From a bacterium (lineage in GTDB: Bacteria > UBP14 > UBA6098 > JAFGQG01): a DNA stretch of 24,231 nucleotides. The notes below the pieces were generated by a model that was not told the origin of the DNA, searched no databases, and worked only from the letters and a program-made list of their open reading frames with translations. Location of the stretch: positions 1 through 24,231 of the forward strand of contig JAFGGQ010000129.1 in NCBI GenBank assembly GCA_016930435.1, read 5' to 3'. The position numbers and the translations under genes are program-made. This document shows positions 17,801-24,231 of this stretch, piece after piece; within the stretch, counting starts at the first letter, position 1, and the number at the start of each line of letters is the position of its first letter.

Positions 17801-19280
17801 CAGCTTCGCCATTCATATAATCATCACCATCGGCAAGGTCCCCGGGAACACCGGTGAAATTAGACCAATCCAGGTAATAAGTGCCGTGCTGACCATCCAG
17901 GAGATCTGCATCAAGAAGAGAGCCAGCACCATCATCGGATGTTGCCCAGTCGATGTTTAGAATGGCATTATTGTTCATATTCAGGTTGTTTATCCCGGCA
18001 GAATTACCGATGGTCAGTACATCTGCGAGTGAGCCGACCGCACCGCCGCCAGTAGCATCCGGGGCATTGGTCCATTCTGCACCGTTCCATTTGAGAACTT
18101 CACCGGCAGCAGGGGCAGGAACGTTAACATCCCCAAGATCATCGAGGTTGCCTCCTGCTCCGCCGGTTAGATCATTGGCCGCTTCCCAGCTCAAGGAACC
18201 AGAGTTCCATTTGAGTACCTGGCCGTTCATAGCCCCGAATGACCCTAACTCCGGATTCGGATAGGTCCCGGTAAGATCTCCACCAGCGGCTTCACCAGCC
18301 ATGTAATCGTCGCCATCTGCCAACCCGGCAGGAATATCCGTAAAATTATCCCAATCGAGATAATAATCGCTGTCTTCACCGTCGAGGAAGTCAGCATCAA
18401 GGAGGGATCCGGAGCCGTTATCGGAATTGAACCAGTCGATATTCAGGAGGGCATTATTATTCAGGTCGATATCATAGATACCCGCTGAATTACCAACGGC
18501 AAGGACTTCTGAAAGTGAACCCACCGAGCCGCCGCCTGCGTTATCTGGCGCATTTGCCCAGGACGAACCGTTCCATTTGATCACTTCACCGGTTGCAGGG
18601 GATGGGGCATTGACATCGGTAAGGTCATTAAGAGCCCCGGAAGCGCCTCCGGTAAGGTCAGAGGCCGGTCCCCAGGACAAGCCGTCAAACTTCAATACCT
18701 GGCCGCTGACCGGCGGGGAGACTGAAATTCCAATACCCCTCAATCTTGCCACACCGGGGTTCGGATAGGTCCCCGTAAGATCTCCACCAGCGGCTTCACC
18801 AGCCATATAATCGTCACCATCACCTAATCCATAGGGTATCCCATCGATGTCCGACCATAATACACTGTGGGCGACCCCCGCTTCAGAAGCATAAATAACG
18901 CTGTCAGGGAAAGGAGCGTTAAGCGCGTAAGGGGCTGCCCCCAACTGGTAACGGGGAGTCAGAAGGATGGAATTGAATTCTATTTGTAGCCAGTACGGCT
19001 CATCAAATGGAAGGTCCAAAGGGGTATAGCTTCCCAGCATGGTGCTATATAAACCATTTTCCACATCCACACTCTGGTTCTCTATCCAAAGCATAGTTCC
19101 ACCGAATTCTGCATCATAGATACGGAAAACGATTGTATAACGACCATCGGGTACCGGTACCCGCTCCTCGGTGTCATCGGTAAGATAGCCCTGGTAACTT
19201 ATCAATCTGGGGATCTGGGCGAAAACCATCGATGATAAAAACAACAACGTGGTCAAAACGAACATCAGTCTTCGGAACAT
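14874..19280 (-). CDS. Tail-fibre/adhesin-like exported repeat protein (1468 aa)
   Basis: Signal peptide about 1-21 (ending VFAQ), then the same type of N-terminal module as the 987-aa protein (IPRLISYQGYL ... MLGSYTPLDLPFDEPYWLQI, residues 23-123). Residues 154 to about 543 are two full and one partial tandem repeats of about 165 aa, each starting GDDYMxGEAAGxDLxGTYPNP (154, 323, 485) and including a GQVLKW/GEVLKWNG and a LLDADxLDG block. Residues about 560-620 and later carry LGLGTPSPTAKLDIRG and VGIGTSEPAHRLEI blocks, typical of trimeric fibre-like surface proteins. A long YGVYG/YGIYS-rich region fills the second half. The end contains FNYRVVAKRKLYEDLRM, seen at the C-termini of similar FCB proteins; no S74 peptidase motif was found. 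A strong AGGAGG lies just before the ATG. Function beyond surface exposure is not known. Confidence 0.7.
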   Translation of the reverse strand: MFRRLMFVLTTLLFLSSMVFAQIPRLISYQGYLTDDTEERVPVPDGRYTIVFRIYDAEFGGTMLWIENQSVDVENGLYSTMLGSYTPLDLPFDEPYWLQIEFNSILLTPRYQLGAAPYALNAPFPDSVIYASEAGVAHSVLWSDIDGIPYGLGDGDDYMAGEAAGGDLTGTYPNPGVARLRGIGISVSPPVSGQVLKFDGLSWGPASDLTGGASGALNDLTDVNAPSPATGEVIKWNGSSWANAPDNAGGGSVGSLSEVLAVGNSAGIYDIDLNNNALLNIDWFNSDNGSGSLLDADFLDGEDSDYYLDWDNFTDIPAGLADGDDYMAGEAAGGDLTGTYPNPELGSFGAMNGQVLKWNSGSLSWEAANDLTGGAGGNLDDLGDVNVPAPAAGEVLKWNGAEWTNAPDATGGGAVGSLADVLTIGNSAGINNLNMNNNAILNIDWATSDDGAGSLLDADLLDGQHGTYYLDWSNFTGVPGDLADGDDYMNGEAAGADLDGTYPNPQVVGLRSIPLSSVAPSPNQILKFNGIQWAPAEDLTGGAGGGIGGSGTADKLAIWEDDSTIGAPAPIYWDETDQELGLGTPSPTAKLDIRGTRHISVTTDGILNIGDPADRHITLDNNEIHARNGSAPAELYINDFGGFVYIARNLLVDHDSGFVSIGNATRNEKLTLHGVLSMKEGTPPSSSADFGKLYVKGSDSRLYFMDDGGTEYDLLAGGGGGDNDWAYSSGSGLSGEIYHSGDIAAGEVTDPDGYGLYVQNYSNSKAAVRGTDQSGTIFAEGQLGVLAPNYLPYNPVNIGVLGIKPDAGENGVAIYGWNNDTNEINYALYAVCDGAGVNNYGIYSEATGATNNYAGYFNGYGYFEAGSAPNMNTLTVSNPDTFFALRLLGPGVYTSLARLNWGDGQFVYLEEWLDDHLKIHSNNLLWLDASMVGIGIPNPFAKVQINTNSFINYPQVLLYEDENEFARLSFMNTSGTEYFTIAGMTKETGLPGDARLNFYYSETGDLVTISGNGNVGIGTSEPAHRLEILNDINEGNREGTVHIYSNNSHYSSALVGVGNSDGTPTAPYIYSIGIIGGYGTGPWPGSANIGTWGHNYGAGSSGYGVVGSYGADIDTPTNWGYIGGFDYAGYFQGKGYFTNNLGVGVAPRNKVGLNAYQYTSMDTSFGGYFDAVGFEDDGYSYGVYAKANSYGGGAGPEHSYGVYGTATSAFGTAFGGYFAVESIDDFGVCGVQGDLSFEEWPFWVPGGLFIGRNGVAGFTTNTSGYGVVGINTGGGSGTGTVYGVYGKGENGSTAYGVYGTTFGSAVTRYGVYASGNLGCSGTKPAVVATSEGPREMYAMESPNLWFEDFGIGIVNSGQATIALKDDYLETVTINDENPLMVYITPLAPLGNWWVENTQNGFILNAPDAPCEAQFNYRVVAKRKLYEDLRMKIVPGLYADPFLYPDINDVPSEYLEEWLNNKNGGQQTE
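17651..18821 (-). repeat. Three coding tandem repeats (507, 486 bp and a partial copy)
   Basis: Within the 1468-aa gene the units begin at 18821, 18314 and 17828 (minus strand), each with the GDDYMxGEAAG motif. The third copy runs into different sequence after about 180 bp. The DNA copies differ at many synonymous positions, so the duplication is not very recent. Unequal recombination between units could change fibre length. Confidence 0.75.
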
Positions 19281-19483
19281 AATTTCCTCCTGAGTTTATG
19301 GTGTTAAAAAATACTGTGCTCATAAACCATTAACAAACCTCATTGATTCAGAAAAAGACGAATCAATGAAGCCCTGGGTAAAACTGAATTAAATATTAAT
19401 GCCATTTAGTCTGAAGTCAATATATATTATTCAAAAAGATATTTTAAATTGAAGGATTATCGGGAACAGGTTTTCATGAGCAA

Positions 19484-19500
19484 AATGCGAAATTCGCATT
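19484..19500. promoter_or_regulatory. 17-bp palindrome in the divergent intergenic region
   Basis: AATGCGAA-A-TTCGCATT has perfect 8-bp arms around one central base. It lies between the divergently read 1468-aa gene and the pseudopilin gene (19281-19646), where both promoters must lie. It looks like a dimeric regulator's operator; no regulator is encoded in the window. The rest of the 366-bp spacer is AT-rich with no gene. Confidence 0.45.
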
Positions 19501-19646
19501 AATCCATTTCAAAATGCAGTAAAATATTGTATTTTTTACGTGTAAAAGTTTGCTGAATATATTGAATAATAAACAGATTACTGAATTGGCACGGCTTTTG
19601 TTACTTTTGTTAATGAAGTTCAAATTGTGTAGATAGCAAAACCATT

Positions 19647-20153
19647 ATGAAAAAAGTTGGGTTTACATTAATTGAATTGATGGTGGTGGTTGTAATTATT
19701 GGGATTCTTGCGGCATTAGCATTAGTCGCCTATGGAAATCTTACCGATAGGGCCAGAGGGGCGGAATCCCACCTGCAATTGAACGCCATCGCCAAAGGGA
19801 TAGTAATTATGGGGGAGGAAACTGGTCAATGGCCAGCGCATGTTGCGGTTGGTGTACCCGACGCTGATGGCGTAAGCCTTGATGGCGGAGATAATGAGGT
19901 TTTTGACCTTAACAGCGGCCGTGCCGGTTTGACAAGAAATGATGGAATCTTTCCTTACCCAAGCTGGTATGGACCATATAGCGATTCAATCCCCATTGAT
20001 CCCTGGGGGAATAACTACTTCTTTGATGCGGATTATAAGCTGAACGACACTACCACGGCTGCCGTAGTGGGATCATTCGGCCCCAATGGTGAAGGCCCTA
20101 ATGTTTACGACAATGATAATATTATCATCATCCTAACATCGGAGGGTTTTTAA
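19647..20153 (+). CDS. GspG-like type II secretion/type IV pilus pseudopilin
   Basis: 168 aa. It is a class III prepilin: cleavage G5^F6 in KKVG^FTLIEL, Glu at mature position 5, then the hydrophobic helix (about residues 8-28) that anchors the subunit and packs in the filament. The C-terminal part matches the major pseudopilin GspG: GPY (109-111), DPWGNNY (118-124) and a SFGPNGEGPN ... YDNDN loop (143-157) like the calcium-binding loop of GspG. It is somewhat longer than typical GspG because of an acidic insert (about 70-100). No other secretion or pilus gene is nearby, so it is an orphan here. The Shine-Dalgarno sequence is poor. It ends before the shared hairpin terminator. Confidence 0.85.
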   Translation: MKKVGFTLIELMVVVVIIGILAALALVAYGNLTDRARGAESHLQLNAIAKGIVIMGEETGQWPAHVAVGVPDADGVSLDGGDNEVFDLNSGRAGLTRNDGIFPYPSWYGPYSDSIPIDPWGNNYFFDADYKLNDTTTAAVVGSFGPNGEGPNVYDNDNIIIILTSEGF

Positions 20154-20220
20154 CAAAAGCTCCTACACCTATATATAAAAGGACCTGCGCGTATCCCCAA
20201 CTATGCAGGTTCCCAATCAA

Positions 20221-20257
20221 TATTTAAGGGCATGTTTCCCCAACATGCCCTTAAATA
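20221..20257. terminator. Bidirectional hairpin terminator
   Basis: TATTTAAGGGCATGTT (20221-20236) pairs perfectly with AACATGCCCTTAAATA (20242-20257): a 16-bp stem and a TCCCC loop. It sits between the convergent pseudopilin and dehydrogenase genes and can serve both strands. T-rich sequence (TGTTTTGTTTTATTT) follows on the plus strand. A weaker hairpin (ACCTGC 20183-20188 with GCAGGT 20205-20210) lies just before it and repeats the TCCCCAAC loop sequence. Confidence 0.85.
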
Positions 20258-20286
20258 CTTTAATATGGCTGTTTTGTTTTATTTGA

Positions 20287-21186
20287 CTATCCGAAATATT
20301 TTTGCAGTATCTGAAGTACTTCAGCTCCTACCCTGGCCTGGCCCTCAACCGCATTAGCTCCCAGATGAGGAGTAGCTGAAACCTTGGGGTGATTGACCAG
20401 GTCTTGATTATGAGTGGGCTCTTCTTCCCAGACATCAATACCTACACCCCAAAATTTACCGTTATTAAGGGCTTCCAATAAGGCCTTTTCATCTACAACA
20501 CCTCCCCGCGCACAATTCACTAGGATGGCATTGTCCTTCATTAAAGCAATCTCAGCAGCTCCGATCACCGGAGCCTCAGAAGCCGGAATATGAAGGGAGA
20601 TGATGTCCGAACGCTGTAAAAGATCATCTTTGGAAACCATTTCCACTTCCGGTAAATCACAACTATCCAGGTAACAGTCATAACCGATTACTTTGGCGCC
20701 CAGAGCAGAAGCCTTTTTTGCAAATTCCTTGCCGATCCTTCCTACCCCGATGACCCCTACGGTTTTTCCGCTGATCTCACGGCCCTTGTATTGCTTCTTG
20801 TTCCATTCACCCTTCCGCATGGTCACATTAGAAATAGGAATAAAACGAAGTAAACTCAGGGTATGGGCCAATGCTAATTCCGCAACCGAAGGCGAAGATG
20901 CAGATGGAGTATTCTCTACTGCAATACCCTTCTCTTTAGCATAATCCACATCAATGTTATCCAGGCCTACACCACCGCGGATGATCACTTTCATAGTGTC
21001 CATAGCATCAATGGCTACTTTCCTGATTTTTGTAGCACTTCTAACAATTACCGCGTCATATCCGGGTACTACCTGGGCTACCTCCTCGGGGGTCATACCG
21101 GTCTTCTCGGCAGCATCATATTTATTCATTATTTCATCTTTGACCTTGGGGTCCATGGCATCACAGATTAGAACTTTGGCTGACAT
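20287..21186 (-). CDS. D-3-phosphoglycerate dehydrogenase-like D-2-hydroxyacid dehydrogenase
   Basis: 299 aa, cytoplasmic NAD-dependent oxidoreductase. The N-terminal catalytic half is followed by the Rossmann domain with GVIGVGRIG (144-152) and an Asp (D170) after the second strand, which favours NAD over NADP. The catalytic triad of the family is visible: R227 in CARGGVVDE, E256 in DVWEEEP and H274 in TPHLG. SVAELALA and GVGLDNID are typical of 3-phosphoglycerate dehydrogenases, the first step of serine synthesis. The protein stops after the substrate domain, with no ACT domain, so it is the short type without serine feedback. Glyoxylate/hydroxypyruvate reductase is the main alternative. 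No other serine gene is adjacent. A strong AGGAGGT lies just before the ATG. Confidence 0.85.
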   Translation of the reverse strand: MSAKVLICDAMDPKVKDEIMNKYDAAEKTGMTPEEVAQVVPGYDAVIVRSATKIRKVAIDAMDTMKVIIRGGVGLDNIDVDYAKEKGIAVENTPSASSPSVAELALAHTLSLLRFIPISNVTMRKGEWNKKQYKGREISGKTVGVIGVGRIGKEFAKKASALGAKVIGYDCYLDSCDLPEVEMVSKDDLLQRSDIISLHIPASEAPVIGAAEIALMKDNAILVNCARGGVVDEKALLEALNNGKFWGVGIDVWEEEPTHNQDLVNHPKVSATPHLGANAVEGQARVGAEVLQILQKYFG

Positions 21187-21456
21187 TTTTACCTCCTGCT
21201 ATAAATTATACCAATTATTAAAAGCTTTTATAAACACAAAATTATATAATGAATCATAAAAAGGTCAATAGAATTATTAAACCCGTTTTCCTTGTTTGAT
21301 AAAATAGGACAGGAAACAATTACAATGAAAAATATATCAAAATTTATTGGCAATTATTTTAAAAATGTTTCACTTTTTACCATAAAGAATTATATTTGTC
21401 TAAAAAATAATTAAATGAAAATTGGAAAACAACAGATTAACAACAGGTGAAGTGAA
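21187..21456. promoter_or_regulatory. Divergent promoter region, AT-rich
   Basis: These 270 bp separate the dehydrogenase (minus) and the peptidase-like gene (plus), so both promoters should lie here. The sequence is very AT-rich with no clear consensus boxes or operator. A 29-codon open frame (21325-21414) appears to be chance. Confidence 0.4.
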
Positions 21457-24057
21457 ATGGATTCGATTAAATGCCTTTTGTATGTTTTAATCCTTATATC
21501 CTTATTGCTCTATTTCTGCTCGAACGCAGAGAACCCGGACAATAATGATAATAATTATCCCACAAGCGAAGATCCCTTTCCTGCGCTGGATGCCGATAGC
21601 CTGAAGGTAACCGGCGAAGGGACGTTGGTCTTGACCGACGGAACATCGCTTGATATTTACGGAAATACCGGTATGACAGTTTTCATGAGCATCGATATCA
21701 GTGAACGGGATCCCGTGCCGGATAAGCTATGCTACCACCTGCTGACCACCGCCGATCCTGATTCTATTCGGCTGAGCGGACCAGTCCCGGCAGAAGCAAC
21801 TTCCGATTCACTGGTGGCGATATGGCAGAATCCCGATGAGGTTGTTCATACTGCGGTACCCGGAATATCCGGAGGAGAATATTCTCTACTGATCATTGGA
21901 TCCCCTGAATATATTGAGTTAGCCTGGCCCTGGCAAACGGGTACCCGGTCAGCAAAATTGGCCTATCACAACGTTGTTCACGAAGGAATTCCTTATTACG
22001 AACAGTACAATACAGATCATTGCTGGGCAACCGTAACCGCTATGTTCGATCATTATTACTATAATATCCCGGAAGCATGGATCTCTACAAAGTTCTGGGA
22101 GGTGGCCGGAAGGATAGGTTGGGCTGATGGCGCCAGCGCATATAAAATGAGATTCGGATGGGACTACTCCAATTTCGTTAATGCCCAGGTGGGAAAGAAG
22201 CCCAGCATATATGCTCCATGGTACCCAAGCAGTTTAAGAAAATACCTGCAAGCGCAGGTGATCGACAGTAACCGTGTTGTAGGATTATATTTGAGTTCTT
22301 ACGAAGGCTCCGAGGCTCACATGGTTCTGGTGGTAGGGTGGATTAATCCCGGGGAGGATAACGAACAAATTGTAATTCATGACCCGTCCGATGTCGAAAC
22401 CGGTATGTACAAGGAAAAATGGTGGCACGATATTATCGCTGATGCTCATACCTATGGCGATATCTCGATCGCCGGGTGTTTCAAGAATTATTATCTCGCA
22501 GTTACCATTCCTAAATCAGAAAGCGAGGCCTATAAAACCCCTACACTGTCAGTCGGTTATACCGAACTTGAACCCTACGGTATTTATCTCGATCCCGACA
22601 CTTCAGCCCGACCGTTAGGATTACGGCCAACCGCAGCCAAACTCAAATTAGAGGTCATCCCCGGCAATCAGAAGGGGTATAACTGGGTCGGAATATCAGG
22701 TGGTAATATGCCCATCATTTCAAATAAACATAAGATCCATCCATGGGTAAGAATATATAATCCCCGGGAAACCCCACAGAATCTTGAGCTGCATTCAGCT
22801 ATTTACCAGAACTCCAACAGGCTTGTAAGCTCGGATTACAAAACCCTCACGGTTCCCGCCAAGAGCTGGCAGCAGGCGATCAACGATACCCTGATCCTGG
22901 AAGGTAATATCACCCAGCCCGGGGAATATGAACTGATAGTTAATCTATACGGCGAAACAATGCTGGACCATTACGATAGAATAGATATCGTATTTAGTGT
23001 GGATACTATAATTGCCGATTCCCACTTGCATATTTCAGTAAGCCCGGATGAGATTACAGCTTCTTATGGACAGGACATCGGTTTTGTAGTAAGCGTGGAT
23101 AATGTCCCTAATGAATGTATCCTGGGGATGGAAATCTGGCTAAACGACACTGTCGGATTTGAAAATTACCTGGGCTTTATTACCATGTTTCCGGAATCAA
23201 TTAATACGATATCTATCGACGGCTGCGATCTGGATGAATTTGACCATGGAATATGCCCGGGTACAAACAATGAAATATTTTTAATTATAACAGATTTTTG
23301 GGGCTATACAGAGGATATCTATGAGATAGTAACCATCCCCCTGAACATTAATTCCGGTATTGCCAACGCCTGGGATTTTTATGAAAATGCCGAAATGGAG
23401 ATTGCTATCGGCTACTACAGTGAATTCTTCAGACCCATATCCGCAGGCTCTAATACTTTCACTTATAGTTACGATACCACCTATAGGGACAGTTCCTTTG
23501 ATGATACTATTACCGCAGACCTGAGGGAATTGCCCCCGGGTAATTACCTCCTCGAATATACACGCCGACGCAATGCCGTTATCACCGTTTCTGATTGTTA
23601 TTTAACCGGTCAAATATATAACTATACCCATGTGGTAGGCCTCGATATGATCGATCCAATCGAGCCGGAAGATGAGCACGATGAACGCTTCTGGTATATT
23701 ATGGATACACTCTTCCAGAGTACGGTGTCTTTTTCTGGACCGGTCCGGATCGGGGTGGGCTGTACATGGGAAGACTCATGCGGTGTAAGCATGTGGTTCG
23801 AGGAAGGAGAGTGCGATTATACCGAAATAAACCAGGACAAAATCGAGATCGCTCTATGCCGGAATGTTTACTGGTGGTATAATAGTGAAACTGAAAGTTG
23901 GATCCGCGCAGATTCTTCCTTTGCAAACGAAGTTTTATACGAATCTGCAGATACAACCCGGCATAACGTTTCTCCGTGGATCGGGGTGGGAGATTTCCGG
24001 ATAGACAACGGGAAAAGCCAAGCCGGAAAGAAGAGCTTTATCAACGCCCAACAATGA
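21457..24057 (+). CDS. Exported C39-like cysteine peptidase domain protein, probable lipoprotein
   Basis: 866 aa. A hydrophobic N-terminus (residues 6-20) ends in LLYFC-SNAE with Cys21, followed by an Asn/Asp/Pro-rich linker. This resembles a lipoprotein signal, but the lipobox is not canonical. Residues about 175-350 form a papain-fold, peptidase-C39-like domain: PYYEQYNTDHCWAT places the likely nucleophile at C189, with H288 in EAHMVLVVGW and D309 in VIHDPSD as partners. Such domains cut peptide bonds or act as surface hydrolases; the substrate is unknown. The remaining ~500 residues are beta-rich (Ig-like modules) without recognised motifs and may bind the cell surface or target. No T9SS sorting domain is present. 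The ribosome site is AGGTGAAG. It is divergent from the dehydrogenase and probably a single-gene unit. Confidence 0.7.
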   Translation: MDSIKCLLYVLILISLLLYFCSNAENPDNNDNNYPTSEDPFPALDADSLKVTGEGTLVLTDGTSLDIYGNTGMTVFMSIDISERDPVPDKLCYHLLTTADPDSIRLSGPVPAEATSDSLVAIWQNPDEVVHTAVPGISGGEYSLLIIGSPEYIELAWPWQTGTRSAKLAYHNVVHEGIPYYEQYNTDHCWATVTAMFDHYYYNIPEAWISTKFWEVAGRIGWADGASAYKMRFGWDYSNFVNAQVGKKPSIYAPWYPSSLRKYLQAQVIDSNRVVGLYLSSYEGSEAHMVLVVGWINPGEDNEQIVIHDPSDVETGMYKEKWWHDIIADAHTYGDISIAGCFKNYYLAVTIPKSESEAYKTPTLSVGYTELEPYGIYLDPDTSARPLGLRPTAAKLKLEVIPGNQKGYNWVGISGGNMPIISNKHKIHPWVRIYNPRETPQNLELHSAIYQNSNRLVSSDYKTLTVPAKSWQQAINDTLILEGNITQPGEYELIVNLYGETMLDHYDRIDIVFSVDTIIADSHLHISVSPDEITASYGQDIGFVVSVDNVPNECILGMEIWLNDTVGFENYLGFITMFPESINTISIDGCDLDEFDHGICPGTNNEIFLIITDFWGYTEDIYEIVTIPLNINSGIANAWDFYENAEMEIAIGYYSEFFRPISAGSNTFTYSYDTTYRDSSFDDTITADLRELPPGNYLLEYTRRRNAVITVSDCYLTGQIYNYTHVVGLDMIDPIEPEDEHDERFWYIMDTLFQSTVSFSGPVRIGVGCTWEDSCGVSMWFEEGECDYTEINQDKIEIALCRNVYWWYNSETESWIRADSSFANEVLYESADTTRHNVSPWIGVGDFRIDNGKSQAGKKSFINAQQ

Positions 24058-24189
24058 ATGAAGGAAAATATATAATATTAAAATACAAAACCTGGCGAGC
24101 ATAATTATTTGAAAGTATCAGATAATAAACTGGCATTAATTGTTAATGTTGGAGAACTGAGATTAAATTCAAGAAGAATTGTATTATAA

Positions 24190-24230
24190 GCCACTAATTC
24201 ACGAATAAGAACCATTAGTGCATTCGTGGC
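24190..24230. repeat. Imperfect extragenic palindrome
   Basis: A 17-base arm starting GCCACTAATTCACGAAT (24190-24206) pairs at 14 of 17 positions with 24214-24230 around a 7-base loop. It may terminate transcription or belong to an intergenic repeat family. The TTCGTGGC(A) end is also found near 3651-3658. The rest of 24058-24189 holds no gene. Confidence 0.45.
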
Positions 24231-24231
24231 A

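Noticed and set aside
21325-21414. 29-codon open frame upstream of the peptidase-like gene
   Set aside because: Encoded in very AT-rich promoter DNA, Lys/Asn/Ile-rich as expected by chance, with no supporting feature.

Overview
The window looks like part of a genome from the FCB superphylum or a related uncultured Gram-negative phylum (KSB1, Zixibacteria, Marinimicrobia and Cloacimonetes are all possible; the exact phylum cannot be read from the sequence). The evidence is a type IX secretion (T9SS-like) C-terminal sorting domain, very large signal-peptide proteins with calcium-binding Asp-rich repeats, 'IPRLITYQG' N-terminal modules, a FISUMP (Fibrobacter succinogenes major paralogous) domain protein, and moderate G+C. 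No rRNA, tRNA, CRISPR array, transposase or integrase was seen.

Layout. (1) 1-330: 3' end of a fibronectin-III-type gene, interrupted by about 143 bp of non-coding, stem-loop-forming DNA and followed by a strong hairpin. (2) 486-2086: a compact adenine methyltransferase + MutH/Sau3AI-family nuclease pair. It starts at a GTTAGAC core site and ends in a well-formed 72-bp integron attC site, so it reads as one integron gene cassette with no integrase in view. (3) 2121-3272: a secreted protein with two 'GW' repeats and a C-terminal FISUMP domain. Its last ~180 bp have the codon pattern of a diversity-generating-retroelement (DGR) variable region. Behind it lie a 105-bp inverted-repeat element, a GC hairpin and a small gene remnant (to about 3720). 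(4) 3722-19280, all on the minus strand: four genes for large exported proteins. In transcription order they are a 1468-aa and a 987-aa tail-fibre/adhesin-like protein with related N-terminal modules, a 2213-aa protein with Asp-rich calcium repeats and a segment resembling the anthrax protective antigen/binary-toxin B pore component, and a 279-aa protein carrying the only T9SS sorting domain. (5) 19647-20153: a GspG-like type II/IV pseudopilin, ending at a long perfect hairpin terminator shared with the convergent D-3-phosphoglycerate-dehydrogenase-like gene (20287-21186). (6) 21457-24057: an exported protein with a C39-like/papain-fold cysteine peptidase domain, then an imperfect palindromic repeat at the end of the window.

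How it fits together. Apart from the dehydrogenase, almost everything concerns the cell surface, secretion or defence. The last three minus-strand genes are spaced 45 and 20 bp apart and are probably one transcript, so the fibre-like protein, the toxin-like giant and the small T9SS-domain protein may act together at the surface. That joint role is inference. The firmest unusual observations are the R-M integron cassette with exact boundaries, the Asp-to-Asn change at the nuclease's expected catalytic position, and the binary-toxin-B-like segment inside a 2213-aa surface protein. All family assignments are from motif recognition by eye; no database search was run.
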